NCBI GenBank assembly: GCA_000023185.1
Contig: CP001624.1
Location: forward strand, 596,974-660,973
DNA length: 64,000 nucleotides
From: Rhizobium leguminosarum bv. trifolii WSM1325
Lineage (GTDB): Bacteria; Pseudomonadota; Alphaproteobacteria; Rhizobiales; Rhizobiaceae
Direction of reading: 5' to 3'
Part shown: positions 9,090-17,415 of the stretch, piece after piece
Position numbering within the stretch: the stretch's first letter is position 1
Layout of the letters: every line of letters begins with the position of its first letter
Position numbers and translations under genes: made by a program
Notes under the pieces: model-generated
What the model was told of the DNA's origin: nothing
Database searches by the model: none
The model's input: the letters and a program-made list of their open reading frames with translations, nothing else

Positions 9090-9404
9090 ATGAGCGGAAA
9101 CTGGATTCAGGTCTGCGACAAGGACGAGATCGACGAAGAAGATGTCATCCGCTTCGATCACGACGGGCGCACCTTCGCGGTCTACCGCAGCCCGGACGAC
9201 GAATTCTTCGCCACCGACGGGCTCTGTACGCATGAACATATCCATCTCGCCGACGGGCTTGTCATGGATGAGATCATCGAATGTCCAAAGCATAACGGCC
9301 GCTTCAACTACAAGACGGGCGAAGCCAAGGGCGCGCCGGTCTGCGTCAATCTGAAGACTTATCCTGTCAAGATCGAAGACGGTGCCGTCTTCATCTCGCT
9401 CTGA
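9090..9404 (+). CDS. mocE: MocE-family Rieske 2Fe-2S ferredoxin
   Basis: 104-aa soluble Rieske protein. The cluster ligands are C-x-H in GLCTHEHIHLADG and C-x2-H in IIECPKHNGRF, the classic CxH-x17-CxxH arrangement. It sits between the desaturase-type oxygenase and the FAD reductase and would carry electrons from the latter to the former. A GGGAGGACAAG ribosome site precedes the ATG. The family is typical of rhizopine-type moc loci but also occurs with other oxygenases. Confidence 0.85.
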   Translation: MSGNWIQVCDKDEIDEEDVIRFDHDGRTFAVYRSPDDEFFATDGLCTHEHIHLADGLVMDEIIECPKHNGRFNYKTGEAKGAPVCVNLKTYPVKIEDGAVFISL

Positions 9405-9415
9405 GGGAGGTTGGC

Positions 9416-10642
9416 GTGGTTCATTACGTCATCCTGGGCGCCGGCGAATGCGGTGCGCGCGCCGCCTTCGCCTTGCGGGAAAAGGGTTTTGCCGGCGAGA
9501 TAACGCTGGTTGGGGCCGAGCCGCTTCCGCCCTATGAACGGCCGCCACTTTCGAAGGCCGGCTCCACCGATGCAAGTGATCCGAAATTTATCGCCGCGGC
9601 GGAAAAATACGTCGAAAACGGTATCCGGTTGCTGACCGGCCTCGAGGCAAGGGATCTCGATACCCCATCCAGGACCGTTAGGCTTTCGGACGGTAGCGTG
9701 CTTTCCTACGACAAGCTTCTGCTTGCGACGGGTGCCGCCGCGCGGTCGTTCCCCGGCGCACCGGTAGGCAGCCGACAGATTCGTTCGCTGCGGACGCATC
9801 ACGATGCGGCGGCATTGCGCGATGCCATGAAACCGGGACGGCATATCGCCATCATCGGGGGCGGGTTCATCGGACTGGAACTTGCGGCAACGGCGCGGCT
9901 GCTTGGCGCCGAGGTCACCGTCATCGAGGGGCTGGAGCGCGTGCTGAAGCGTGGCGTGCCGGAGGAGATCGCCCATCTCCTCACCGAGCGCCACCGCGCC
10001 GAGGGCGTCGATATCCGCTGCGGCGTCTCCATCGAGGCGCTGACTGCGGACAACGGACAAGCCCTGATTAGATTGTCGACCGGCGAGGCGATCGAAGCCG
10101 ATCTCGTCCTTGTCGGCATCGGTGCACGGCCGAATGTCGAGATCGCCGAAAAGGCAGGCCTCGCAATCGACAATGGTATTGCCGTCGATATCCATCTCCA
10201 GACCTCCGCACCCGATGTCTTTGCGGCCGGCGACTGCTGCTCCTTTCCGCTGTCGATCTATGGCGGCCGGCGGGTGCGGCTCGAATCCTGGCGCAATGCC
10301 CAGGAGCAGGGCACATTGGCCGCGGCCAACATGCTCGGCCTTAACGAGGCCGTTTCGGCGGTGCCGTGGTTCTGGTCGGATCAGTACGACATGACGCTGC
10401 AAATATCAGGCCTTGCCGAAGGGGCTGCCACGCATCAGCGCCGCGAGCTCGGCGCAGGCGCCTTCATTCTTTTCCATCTCGACGCCGACGGACGATTGAT
10501 CGCCGCAAGCGGCATCGGACCGGGCAATGCGGTGGCACGCGACATCCGGCTCGCCGAAATGCTGATCGCAGCGCACGCCCATCCGAACCCGGCAGCACTC
10601 GCAGCCAGCGACATCAAGCTGAAATCCCTGCTGGCCGCCTGA
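9416..10642 (+). CDS. FAD/NAD(P)-dependent ferredoxin reductase (MocF-like)
   Basis: 408-aa flavoprotein of the ferredoxin/rubredoxin reductase group. Starts at GTG 9416 after GAGGGAGG. Two dinucleotide folds are seen: YVILGAGECGARAAFALRE at residues 4-22 (FAD) and IAIIGGGFIGLELAATARLLGA near residue 143 (NAD(P)H; motif GGGFIGLE), plus VFAAGDCC near residue 268 for the FAD phosphate-sugar region. It probably reduces the adjacent Rieske protein. Co-transcription with the two upstream genes is supported by the short gaps. Confidence 0.85.
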   Translation: MVHYVILGAGECGARAAFALREKGFAGEITLVGAEPLPPYERPPLSKAGSTDASDPKFIAAAEKYVENGIRLLTGLEARDLDTPSRTVRLSDGSVLSYDKLLLATGAAARSFPGAPVGSRQIRSLRTHHDAAALRDAMKPGRHIAIIGGGFIGLELAATARLLGAEVTVIEGLERVLKRGVPEEIAHLLTERHRAEGVDIRCGVSIEALTADNGQALIRLSTGEAIEADLVLVGIGARPNVEIAEKAGLAIDNGIAVDIHLQTSAPDVFAAGDCCSFPLSIYGGRRVRLESWRNAQEQGTLAAANMLGLNEAVSAVPWFWSDQYDMTLQISGLAEGAATHQRRELGAGAFILFHLDADGRLIAASGIGPGNAVARDIRLAEMLIAAHAHPNPAALAASDIKLKSLLAA

Positions 10643-10646
10643 GCCG

Positions 10647-10672
10647 CCCGATATTTTCACCCGATATTTTCA
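10647..10672 (+). repeat. 13-bp perfect tandem duplication
   Basis: CCCGATATTTTCA occurs twice in direct succession (10647-10659 and 10660-10672), immediately before the ribosome site of the PanB-like gene. It may be a slippage product; a regulatory role is possible but unsupported. Confidence 0.9.
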
Positions 10673-10684
10673 AAGGAATTGATG

Positions 10685-11497
10685 ATGAAAAAACATAGAC
10701 GCGCGACCGTCGCCGATCTGCTTGCCGAAAAAGGCAAGCGCCAGCTCACCATGCTGCGCGTCACCTCGCTGGAGGAGGCGGACGCCGCCGAAAAAGCGGG
10801 GATCGACATCGTCTCGGTGCCGCCCTCGCTGCTCGGGCCGGTCTTTCGCGAAGCCGCCCCCACTCTCTTTGCCATTCCGGGGCTCGAATATGGCGACCAT
10901 GTTTCGGCCGAGGACTATCTGCGTGCGGCCTTCGCGGCGCTGAAGGCAGGTGGTGATGCGGTCTATTGCGCCGCAAGCCTGCAGACGATCCGGCGCATGC
11001 GCGATGAAGGTATCCCCGTCTGCGGCCATCTCGGGCTGATCCCTTCGAAGGCCACCTGGACCGGCGGCTTCCGCGCCGTCGGCAAGACGGCAGCGAGTGC
11101 GGCCGAGATCTGGCGGCAGACCAAGGCGCTGGAAGAGGCCGGCGCCTTCGCCGCCGAAATCGAAGTCGTCCCAGGGGATGTCGCTGCCGCCATCAGCCCC
11201 AACACCTCGATGCTGATGATCTCCATGGGGGCAGGCAGCGGTTGCGACGCCCAATATCTCTTCGCCGACGACGTGCTCGGCGCCAATCGCGACCACTATC
11301 CGCGTCATGCCAAGATCTATCGCGACTTCGCCGCCGAACACGACCGGTTGCAGCGCGAGCGCATCGCCGCCTTCACGGAATTTGCCGAAGACGTCAGAAC
11401 CGGCGCCTATCCGGAAAAGCGCCATCTCGTCGGTATCGACGACGCTGAACTGGAGATCTTCCTGCAGCGGCTGAAAAGCGAGACGGGCAAGAGCTGA
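10685..11497 (+). CDS. PanB-like (ketopantoate hydroxymethyltransferase superfamily) protein with altered metal site
   Basis: About 270 aa. The segments GIPVCGHLGLIPSKATWTGG, KALEEAGAFAAEIEVVPGD and GAGSGCDAQYLFADDVLG match 3-methyl-2-oxobutanoate hydroxymethyltransferase. The Mg ligands of typical PanB appear lost: the VGDS motif reads VPPS, and the KIEGG motif reads YCAAS. The glutamate of the ECVP motif is kept (IEVVP). I start at ATG 10685 (AAGGA 7 bases upstream); an ATG at 10682 and TTG at 10679 are alternatives. Position at the end of the moc-like cluster suggests an aldolase/lyase-type step there and not pantothenate synthesis. Confidence 0.7.
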   Translation: MKKHRRATVADLLAEKGKRQLTMLRVTSLEEADAAEKAGIDIVSVPPSLLGPVFREAAPTLFAIPGLEYGDHVSAEDYLRAAFAALKAGGDAVYCAASLQTIRRMRDEGIPVCGHLGLIPSKATWTGGFRAVGKTAASAAEIWRQTKALEEAGAFAAEIEVVPGDVAAAISPNTSMLMISMGAGSGCDAQYLFADDVLGANRDHYPRHAKIYRDFAAEHDRLQRERIAAFTEFAEDVRTGAYPEKRHLVGIDDAELEIFLQRLKSETGKS

Positions 11498-11518
11498 GGG
11501 CAAACGAGCTCTCTTGCC
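11486..11518 (+). terminator. Weak stem-loop at the end of the PanB-like gene
   Basis: GGCAAGAGCT at 11486-11495 can pair with AGCTCTCTTGCC at 11507-11518 with a 2-base bulge. The left arm overlaps the last codons of the gene. No T-run follows, so this is only a candidate. Confidence 0.3.
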
Positions 11519-11628
11519 TCGATGATGTGGGAAGCGCCGCAAAGGTGCTTCCTCTCCATTGGCTTCCGTCCCGGCCTGTGTCAGGAATTATCCGTTCGAT
11601 TCATTCGGAACGGAGTATTCGGTCCCCT

Positions 11629-12525
11629 GTGACGATCGGCTTTGCGCATGCGGAATTGATTGCGGTGCTCGTCGCGGTGACGGGGGACGAACCGCGCGTG
11701 ATGACCATCCGCTCTGGCAACGCGCTGCCGTCGGGACCTTTCGAAATGGGGCATCGAACCCTGCAATCGGGCCTGCGCGAATGGGTGCAGGAGCAGACGG
11801 AACATCCCGTCGGCTACCTCGAACAGCTCTATACCTTCGCCGACCGTGACCGGAACAACGACATCCCAGGCGGACGGACGATCTCGATCAGCTATCTCGG
11901 CCTCGTCAACGAGCAGTCGGGCGCCGGCCGGCCGGGATGGCACGGCTGGTACGAATATTTCCCCTGGGAAGACCACCGGCAGGGCCGGCCAGCCGTGCTT
12001 GACGAGATTATGGCGCGTCTGAGGAGCTGGGCAGATGCCGATCCGGCAAGGCGTGACCATCGCCATCGCCGGGCCGATTTCACCTTCGGCCTCGACGGCG
12101 GCGGCTGGAACGAGGATCTGGCCCTGCAGCGCTATGAACTGCTTTACGAAGCACGGCTCGTCTCGGAAGCCGGATGCGGGGCGGAGACCAATCTCGGCGG
12201 CGCGATGTTTGCCGATCACCGCCGTATTCTCGCAACCGGAATCGCCCGGTTGCGCGCCAAGATCAAATACCGCCCCGTCGTCTTCGAGCTGATGCCGGAG
12301 AGCTTCACGCTGCTGAGACTGCAGCGCACCATCGAAGCCTTGGCGGGGCTGACGCTGCACAAGCAGAATTTTCGCCGCCTCATCGAACAGCAGGAACTGG
12401 TCGAGGAAACCGGCGGAACCGAAAGCGAAACCGGCGGCCGGCCGGCCAAGCTCTTCCGCTTTCGCCACACCGTGCTCGAAGAACGGGCATTGGCTGGAAC
12501 GAAATTACCGCTCTCTCGCAATTGA
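11629..12525 (+). CDS. nadQ: NUDIX-type transcriptional regulator of NAD biosynthesis (NadQ/NrtR-like)
   Basis: Predicted repressor of NAD synthesis: an N-terminal NUDIX-like sensor domain (from VTIGFAHAELIAVLVAVTGDE through the YLEQLYTFADRDR segment) and a C-terminal winged-helix region (FTLLRLQRTIEALAGLTLHK; FRRLIEQQELVEETGG). YLEQLYTFAD is the segment shared by the NrtR/NadQ group. I choose GTG 11629 (298 aa) because homology-like sequence starts there; the frame is open back to a GTG at 11527. It is directly upstream of nadABC, and two copies of a palindrome lie in the gap, which fits NadQ-type control known in alphaproteobacteria. Confidence 0.82.
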   Translation: MTIGFAHAELIAVLVAVTGDEPRVMTIRSGNALPSGPFEMGHRTLQSGLREWVQEQTEHPVGYLEQLYTFADRDRNNDIPGGRTISISYLGLVNEQSGAGRPGWHGWYEYFPWEDHRQGRPAVLDEIMARLRSWADADPARRDHRHRRADFTFGLDGGGWNEDLALQRYELLYEARLVSEAGCGAETNLGGAMFADHRRILATGIARLRAKIKYRPVVFELMPESFTLLRLQRTIEALAGLTLHKQNFRRLIEQQELVEETGGTESETGGRPAKLFRFRHTVLEERALAGTKLPLSRN

Positions 12526-12527
12526 CA

Positions 12528-12546
12528 TATGCTCACTATGAGAATA
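12528..12546. promoter_or_regulatory. NadQ-type operator, upstream copy
   Basis: TATGCTC-ACTAT-GAGAATA, an inverted repeat with one mismatch, 34 bp (centre to centre) upstream of a perfect copy. A TTGACA at 12522-12527 could be the -35 element of the nadABC promoter, so a bound repressor would cover the promoter. Confidence 0.65.
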
Positions 12547-12561
12547 TCTCTTGACCTAAGA

Positions 12562-12580
12562 TATGCTCAAAGAGAGCATA
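12562..12580. promoter_or_regulatory. NadQ-type operator, downstream copy
   Basis: TATGCTC-AAAGA-GAGCATA, a perfect 7-bp inverted repeat ending 14 bases before the nadA start. Two spaced copies suggest cooperative binding of the regulator encoded just upstream. Confidence 0.7.
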
Positions 12581-12594
12581 AATAGGAGCCGGTC

Positions 12595-13566
12595 ATGAAT
12601 TATCCTGTTTCCGCATCTTCGCTCTACGAGCGCGTCAGCCGTGTCATTCCCAAAGCCGAATGGATGACGTTTGAAAATGACGTCGACGCGATCCTCGAGC
12701 TCAAGCGCCGCCGCAACGCCGTCATTCTCGCGCACAACTATCAGACACCGGAAATCTTCCACGGCGTGGCCGATATCGTCGGCGACAGCCTGGCGCTCGC
12801 CCGCAAGGCGATCGAGGTCGACGCCGATGTCATCGTGCTTGCCGGCGTGCATTTCATGGCCGAGACCGCCAAGCTGCTGAACCCCGGGAAAACCGTGCTG
12901 ATCCCGGATCTCGGCGCCGGCTGTTCGCTGGCGGATTCGATCACGCCCGAAGATATCGCGCTGCTGCGCCAGGCCCATCCCGGCGTGCCCATCGTCACCT
13001 ATGTCAACACCTCGGCCGCGGTGAAGGCTGCCTCCGACATCTGCTGCACCTCGGGCAATGCCAAGCAGGTGGTGGAATCGCTCGGCGTACCGAAGGTGCT
13101 GATGATCCCGGACGAATATCTGGCGCGCAACGTCGCCCGCGAGACCGATGTCGAGATCATCGCCTGGCATGGCCATTGCGAGGTGCACGAACTCTTCACC
13201 GCCGAGGACGTGCGCCAGCTGCGAGAAAACCATCCGGGCGTCATTGTGCTCGCCCATCCCGAATGCCCGCCCGAGGTGGTGGCCGAAGCCGATTTCGCCG
13301 GCTCCACCGCCGTGATGTCGGACTATGTCGGCCGGCAGAAGCCGGCGCGCGTCGTGCTGCTCACCGAATGCTCGATGAGCGACAATGTCGCCGTGCACCA
13401 TCCCGACGTCGAATTCATTCGACCCTGCAATCTCTGCCCGCATATGAAGCGCATCACGCTGGCCAATATCCGCGCCGCACTCGAGGAAAACCGCCACGAG
13501 GTCACCGTTGATCCGGCAATTGCGGCGGCCGCGCGCCGCGCCGTCGAGAGGATGCTGGCGATATGA
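12595..13566 (+). CDS. nadA: Quinolinate synthase NadA
   Basis: Condenses iminoaspartate with dihydroxyacetone phosphate to quinolinate, the second step of de novo NAD synthesis. 323 aa. Conserved [15 protein letters not shown] near residue 43, and cysteines for the 4Fe-4S cluster in [20 protein letters not shown] and [12 protein letters not shown]. Ribosome site AGGAG precedes the ATG by 7 bases. The stop overlaps the nadB start by 4 bases (ATGA). Confidence 0.96.
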   Translation: MNYPVSASSLYERVSRVIPKAEWMTFENDVDAILELKRRRNAVILAHNYQTPEIFHGVADIVGDSLALARKAIEVDADVIVLAGVHFMAETAKLLNPGKTVLIPDLGAGCSLADSITPEDIALLRQAHPGVPIVTYVNTSAAVKAASDICCTSGNAKQVVESLGVPKVLMIPDEYLARNVARETDVEIIAWHGHCEVHELFTAEDVRQLRENHPGVIVLAHPECPPEVVAEADFAGSTAVMSDYVGRQKPARVVLLTECSMSDNVAVHHPDVEFIRPCNLCPHMKRITLANIRAALEENRHEVTVDPAIAAAARRAVERMLAI

Positions 13567-15104
13567 CCGAGCTTCTCGAGCAGCTATCAGGACGCACGGT
13601 GATCGTCGGCAGTGGGCTTGCGGGATTGGTGACCGCGCTGACACTGGCGCCAGAACCTTCCGTGATCGTCACTCGCGCGGCTCTTGGCGCGGAGACGTCG
13701 AGCGCCTGGGCGCAGGGCGGCATCGCCGCCAGCATGGGCGCCGACGATAGCGCGGCACTGCATCTTGCCGATACGCTTGCGGCCGGCGACGGGCTCTGCG
13801 ATCCGGCGATCGCCGCCGGCATCATCGCCGAGGCGCCGGCGGCGATCGCCGCGCTGGAAAAAGCCGGCGTCCGCTTCGACCGGAATGCCGCCGGCGAACT
13901 TTCGCTCGGGCTGGAGGCGGCCCATAATCGCCGCCGCATCGTCCATGCCGAAGGTGACGGCTCGGGTGCGGCGATCATCGCCGCGCTGATCAATGCAGTG
14001 ATGAAAACACCGGCTATATCAGTGCTCGAAGGTTTCGAGGCGCGGCGGATGTTGATGGACGGCGAAAAGGTCGCCGGCCTGCTCTGCGCGACCGCGAATG
14101 GGGCCGCCATTCTGCCGACGTCAAGGGTGGTGCTCGCCACCGGCGGCATCGGCGGGCTTTACGACGCGACCACCAATCCGATCGGCAATTTCGGCCAGGG
14201 GATCGCGCTTGCAGCAAGGGCCGGTGCCGCGCTCGCCGATATGGAGTTCGTCCAGTTCCATCCAACCGCACTCGATTCGCGCCGCAGGCCGTTAGCGCTG
14301 ATCAGCGAGGCGGTGCGCGGGGAGGGGGCTTTGCTCGTCAACGAACGAGGCGAACGGTTCATGGCCCGCATTCCAGGCGCCGAACTTGCGCCGCGCGACG
14401 TGGTGGCGCGGGCGATCAGCGCCGAAATCGCCCGCGGCGGACGGGTCTTTCTCGATGCCCGCGATGCTCTCGGCAGCCGCTTTGCCACGCGCTTTCCTGT
14501 CATCTCGACCCTTTGCGGCGAGGCCGGCATCGATCCGGCGAAAGACCTCGTTCCCGTGCGCCCGGCCGTTCACTATCACATGGGCGGGGTTGCCACGGAT
14601 GCAAATGGCCGCAGCTCGGTTCCCGGCCTCTGGGTCGCCGGAGAGGCGGCCTCGACCGGCCTGCACGGGGCAAACCGGCTTGCCAGCAACTCGCTGCTGG
14701 AAGCGGCTGTCATGGGTATGCGGGCGGCACGCGACATTTCAGGCATGCCGGCAAGTGGTACCGGCACCATCTCCGCCGGGAGTCTCCCGGCGGCTGCCGA
14801 TGCGTCATTCGTGCGGCCGATCGTCTCGCGTCATCTCGGCGTGTTGCGCAATGCCGGCGCCATTCATGGCGCCATCGCCGCCCTGCTGCCGCTTGCCGAA
14901 GGCAAAGGCCCGGCCGCCGATCCGGCCATCGTCGCGCTGCTCATCGCCGTCTTTGCCAGCCTGCGGATGGAATCGCGCGGCGCCCATGCCCGCACCGATT
15001 TTCCGTTGAAGCTCGCCAATGCCAACCGGCGCCGGATGTGCCTCTCCGACGTTCTGGAGATCGCCCGCGCGACGCCGCCCTATGCCCTTGCAAGGAGTGC
15101 CTGA
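13563..15104 (+). CDS. nadB: L-aspartate oxidase NadB
   Basis: FAD enzyme oxidising L-aspartate to iminoaspartate for NadA. 513 aa. FAD-binding [18 protein letters not shown] near residue 14, [13 protein letters not shown] near residue 45, the HYHMGGV active-site region and [15 protein letters not shown] in the succinate dehydrogenase/fumarate reductase-type fold. Overlaps nadA by 4 bases and is followed by nadC after one base, so the three are one operon. Confidence 0.96.
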   Translation: MTELLEQLSGRTVIVGSGLAGLVTALTLAPEPSVIVTRAALGAETSSAWAQGGIAASMGADDSAALHLADTLAAGDGLCDPAIAAGIIAEAPAAIAALEKAGVRFDRNAAGELSLGLEAAHNRRRIVHAEGDGSGAAIIAALINAVMKTPAISVLEGFEARRMLMDGEKVAGLLCATANGAAILPTSRVVLATGGIGGLYDATTNPIGNFGQGIALAARAGAALADMEFVQFHPTALDSRRRPLALISEAVRGEGALLVNERGERFMARIPGAELAPRDVVARAISAEIARGGRVFLDARDALGSRFATRFPVISTLCGEAGIDPAKDLVPVRPAVHYHMGGVATDANGRSSVPGLWVAGEAASTGLHGANRLASNSLLEAAVMGMRAARDISGMPASGTGTISAGSLPAAADASFVRPIVSRHLGVLRNAGAIHGAIAALLPLAEGKGPAADPAIVALLIAVFASLRMESRGAHARTDFPLKLANANRRRMCLSDVLEIARATPPYALARSA

Positions 15105-15105
15105 G

Positions 15106-16005
15106 ATGAGCCTCGTTCCCCTTCCGCGCCTGATCGTCGAGCCGCTGGTGCGGGCGGCCCTTCTCGAAGATTTGGGTCTTGCCGGTGACATCACCTCGGC
15201 CTCGGTCATCCCTCGCGATCACCGTTCGACGGTGGTGATGGCGGCCCGTCAGCCGGGCGTGATCGCCGGTCTCGATGCCGCCGAACTCGCCTTTTCCCTC
15301 GTCGATCCCGAGATCGTCATGCGCCGCCATCGTCAAGATGGCGACGCGGTCAAGGCTGGCGATGTGATCGCCACCATCGAAGGCCCCTCGCGTGGCCTGC
15401 TGAGCGCCGAGCGCACCGCGCTGAATTTCCTCGGTCACCTCTCTGGCATCGCCACAGTGACGGCAGGGATCGCCGCCGCCATCCGCGGCACCAAGGCTTC
15501 CGTCGCCTGCACGCGCAAGACGACGCCCGGCCTGAGGGCACTGGAGAAATATGCGGTGCGGGCCGGCGGTGGCATGAACCATCGTTTCGCGCTTTATGAC
15601 GCGGTGCTGATCAAGGATAATCACGTCGCCATCGCCGGTGGGGTCACGGAGGCGATCCGCCGGGCGCGGGCAGGCGTCGGCCATATGGTGAAAATCGAGG
15701 TCGAAGTGGACACGCTCGATCAGCTGCGTGAAGCGATAGAGACCGGCGTCGACGCCGTGCTGCTCGACAATATGACGCTTAATGAGCTGCGCGAGGCCGT
15801 CGCCATCGTCGCCGGCCGGGCGATCACCGAGGCATCCGGCCGCGTCACGCCGACAACGGCCGCCGCAATCGCGGCTTCCGGTGTCGACCTCATTTCGGTC
15901 GGCTGGTTGACGCACAGCGCCCCGGTGCTGGATATCGGGCTCGATTTCGTCGAGGCCGCGACGGCAACGGAGGTTAGCCCGAAACGGATTGCACAGGTGC
16001 TGTGA
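15106..16005 (+). CDS. nadC: Nicotinate-nucleotide pyrophosphorylase (carboxylating) NadC
   Basis: Makes nicotinate mononucleotide from quinolinate and PRPP. Start at ATG 15106 (MSLVPLPRLIVEPLV) with AAGGAG about 11 bases upstream; the frame is open further upstream inside nadB. 299 aa. Signature stretches: LNFLGHLSGIATVT, CTRKTTPGLRALEKYAV, GGMNHRFALYDAVLIKDNH and EVEVDTLDQL. It ends the NAD operon. Confidence 0.96.
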   Translation: MSLVPLPRLIVEPLVRAALLEDLGLAGDITSASVIPRDHRSTVVMAARQPGVIAGLDAAELAFSLVDPEIVMRRHRQDGDAVKAGDVIATIEGPSRGLLSAERTALNFLGHLSGIATVTAGIAAAIRGTKASVACTRKTTPGLRALEKYAVRAGGGMNHRFALYDAVLIKDNHVAIAGGVTEAIRRARAGVGHMVKIEVEVDTLDQLREAIETGVDAVLLDNMTLNELREAVAIVAGRAITEASGRVTPTTAAAIAASGVDLISVGWLTHSAPVLDIGLDFVEAATATEVSPKRIAQVL

Positions 16006-16009
16006 CCCC

Positions 16010-16240
16010 TCAGTGTCCGTCCGACAATTCAGGAAGCTCGGGCAAATGCATGACGAGGGTCCGATGGATGCGGCGTAAAGCCAAGGCCTTGGCGGAGTTG
16101 GTCGCTTCCGGGTCTTTCCTCAGCCGGCGGCTTCGGCTGATCCAGGCGAAGAAGCGCTGCGCGTCGCTGAACCGCCTCTGCAACGAAAGGGAACCTTTGA
16201 AAGGACGAGGGGTTATGCGCCACATCACTGCTGGAGACAT
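16010..16240 (-). pseudogene. Possible remnant of an IS5-type transposase C-terminus
   Basis: The minus strand encodes FAWISRSRRLRKDPEATNSAKA followed by RRIHRTL (key motif RRLxKDPEAT), resembling the conserved C-terminal end of IS5-family transposases. No start, catalytic region or terminal inverted repeats are seen. It fills the gap between nadC and a frameshifted gene, suggesting old insertion and decay. Assignment is by motif memory only. Confidence 0.4.
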
Positions 16241-16245
16241 GGCAA

Positions 16246-17095
16246 ATGTACATCGTTGTTGGCGGGACGGGCCACGTCGGCTCCGCCGTGGCGCAGACGC
16301 TGCTCGACGAAGGCGAAGCCGTCACGATCGTTACTCGAAATTCTGACAAGGCCGGTGCATGGCGACAGCGGGGCGCGGAGGTCGCCGTCGTCGACGTCCA
16401 CGACGTGACGTCGCTGCCGTCGTGGGAAGCGGGCCTTCCTCCTGAACCCGAGCGCTGACATATCGAGCGATACGGATCGGGAGGAACGCGAGAACGTGCG
16501 CTGCATGCTCGAGGCGATCGAAGGATCTGGGCTGGAGAAGGTGGTGGCGCAATCGACCATGGGCGCGCAGCCAGGCGAGAAATGCGGCGATCTCAGTGTT
16601 CTTTACGAACTGGAAGTCGGCCTGAGGAACCAGCCGGTTCCTGCCAGTGTCATCCGCGCAGCCTACTACTTCAGTAACTGGGGTACGATGCTGGGGGCCG
16701 TCACGAGGGACGGGGTGCTAGCGACCATGCTCCCTGCAGACCTCAAGCTCCCAATGGTCGCGCCGGAGGATCTAGGAAAGGTGGCGGCGCGGATCCTGCA
16801 GGAGCCGATCGAACGGATCGGCATATACCCCGTCGAGGGGCCGCAACGGTACTCCCCCAACGATGTCGCCGCAGCCTTCGCTGCCACCCTTGGCCGGGCC
16901 GTTCGCGTCGACGTGATCCCGCGCGAAAACTGGGAAGACGCATACCGCGGTTTGGGCTTTTCCGACGCGGCGGCTCACTCATATGCGAGGATGACGGCTC
17001 TCACCGTCGATGGTCCCGAATATCCCGAGGATGCTATTCGAGGATCGACCTCGCTGCAGGCCTACATAGACAAGCTTGTTCGCGACCGATCCTAA
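16246..17095 (+). pseudogene. NmrA-like NAD(P)-binding protein, frameshifted
   Basis: Two frames together make one NmrA/atypical SDR protein. Frame one (from ATG 16246) gives MYIVVGGTGHVGSAVAQTLL with the GGTGHVG nucleotide motif and runs to HDVTSL near 16416. Frame two then gives RRGKRAFLLNPSADIS and continues through GSGLEKVVAQST and RAAYYFSNWG to the stop at 17095. The join near 16416 needs a shift, and a few residues expected before RRGKRAF are absent, consistent with a short deletion. Without a full Rossmann core either half should be inactive. A translated C-terminal piece from ATG 16496 is possible but not convincing. Confidence 0.75.
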
Positions 17096-17415
17096 CGCGT
17101 CGGGATGGACGAACAGAGAAAGCCAGACCGCCAAAAGCCACTTGGTTGCCGGGCCCGGGCGTCCGCAGAAGGCGCTTCCAATCAGGCCTAAGACACTTTC
17201 TTGGAACCCCCATCGACCCGATCACTCAACCCATACTCGGACGGGCACTCAGGCTTACGCCGCAAATAACCTGCCCCACAGGATGCAACCCGCATCCTCA
17301 CGGAAGTGTTGGCAAAGCATTTCCTCCCCGTGTGGCGCGAGAATATGCAAATATTCGATGAAACTTCTTCTTTTTAAAGCAAAACCGCTATGCGTCTGGC
17401 TCTTATGGCTCTAAC
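17096..17415. other. Intergenic region, no gene recognised
   Basis: 320 bases between the NmrA-like pseudogene and the BTAD/TPR regulator. Short open frames show no recognisable protein. The last 100 bases are AT-richer, with a small palindrome AATATGCAAATATT around 17341-17354, and probably hold the regulator's promoter. Confidence 0.6.
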
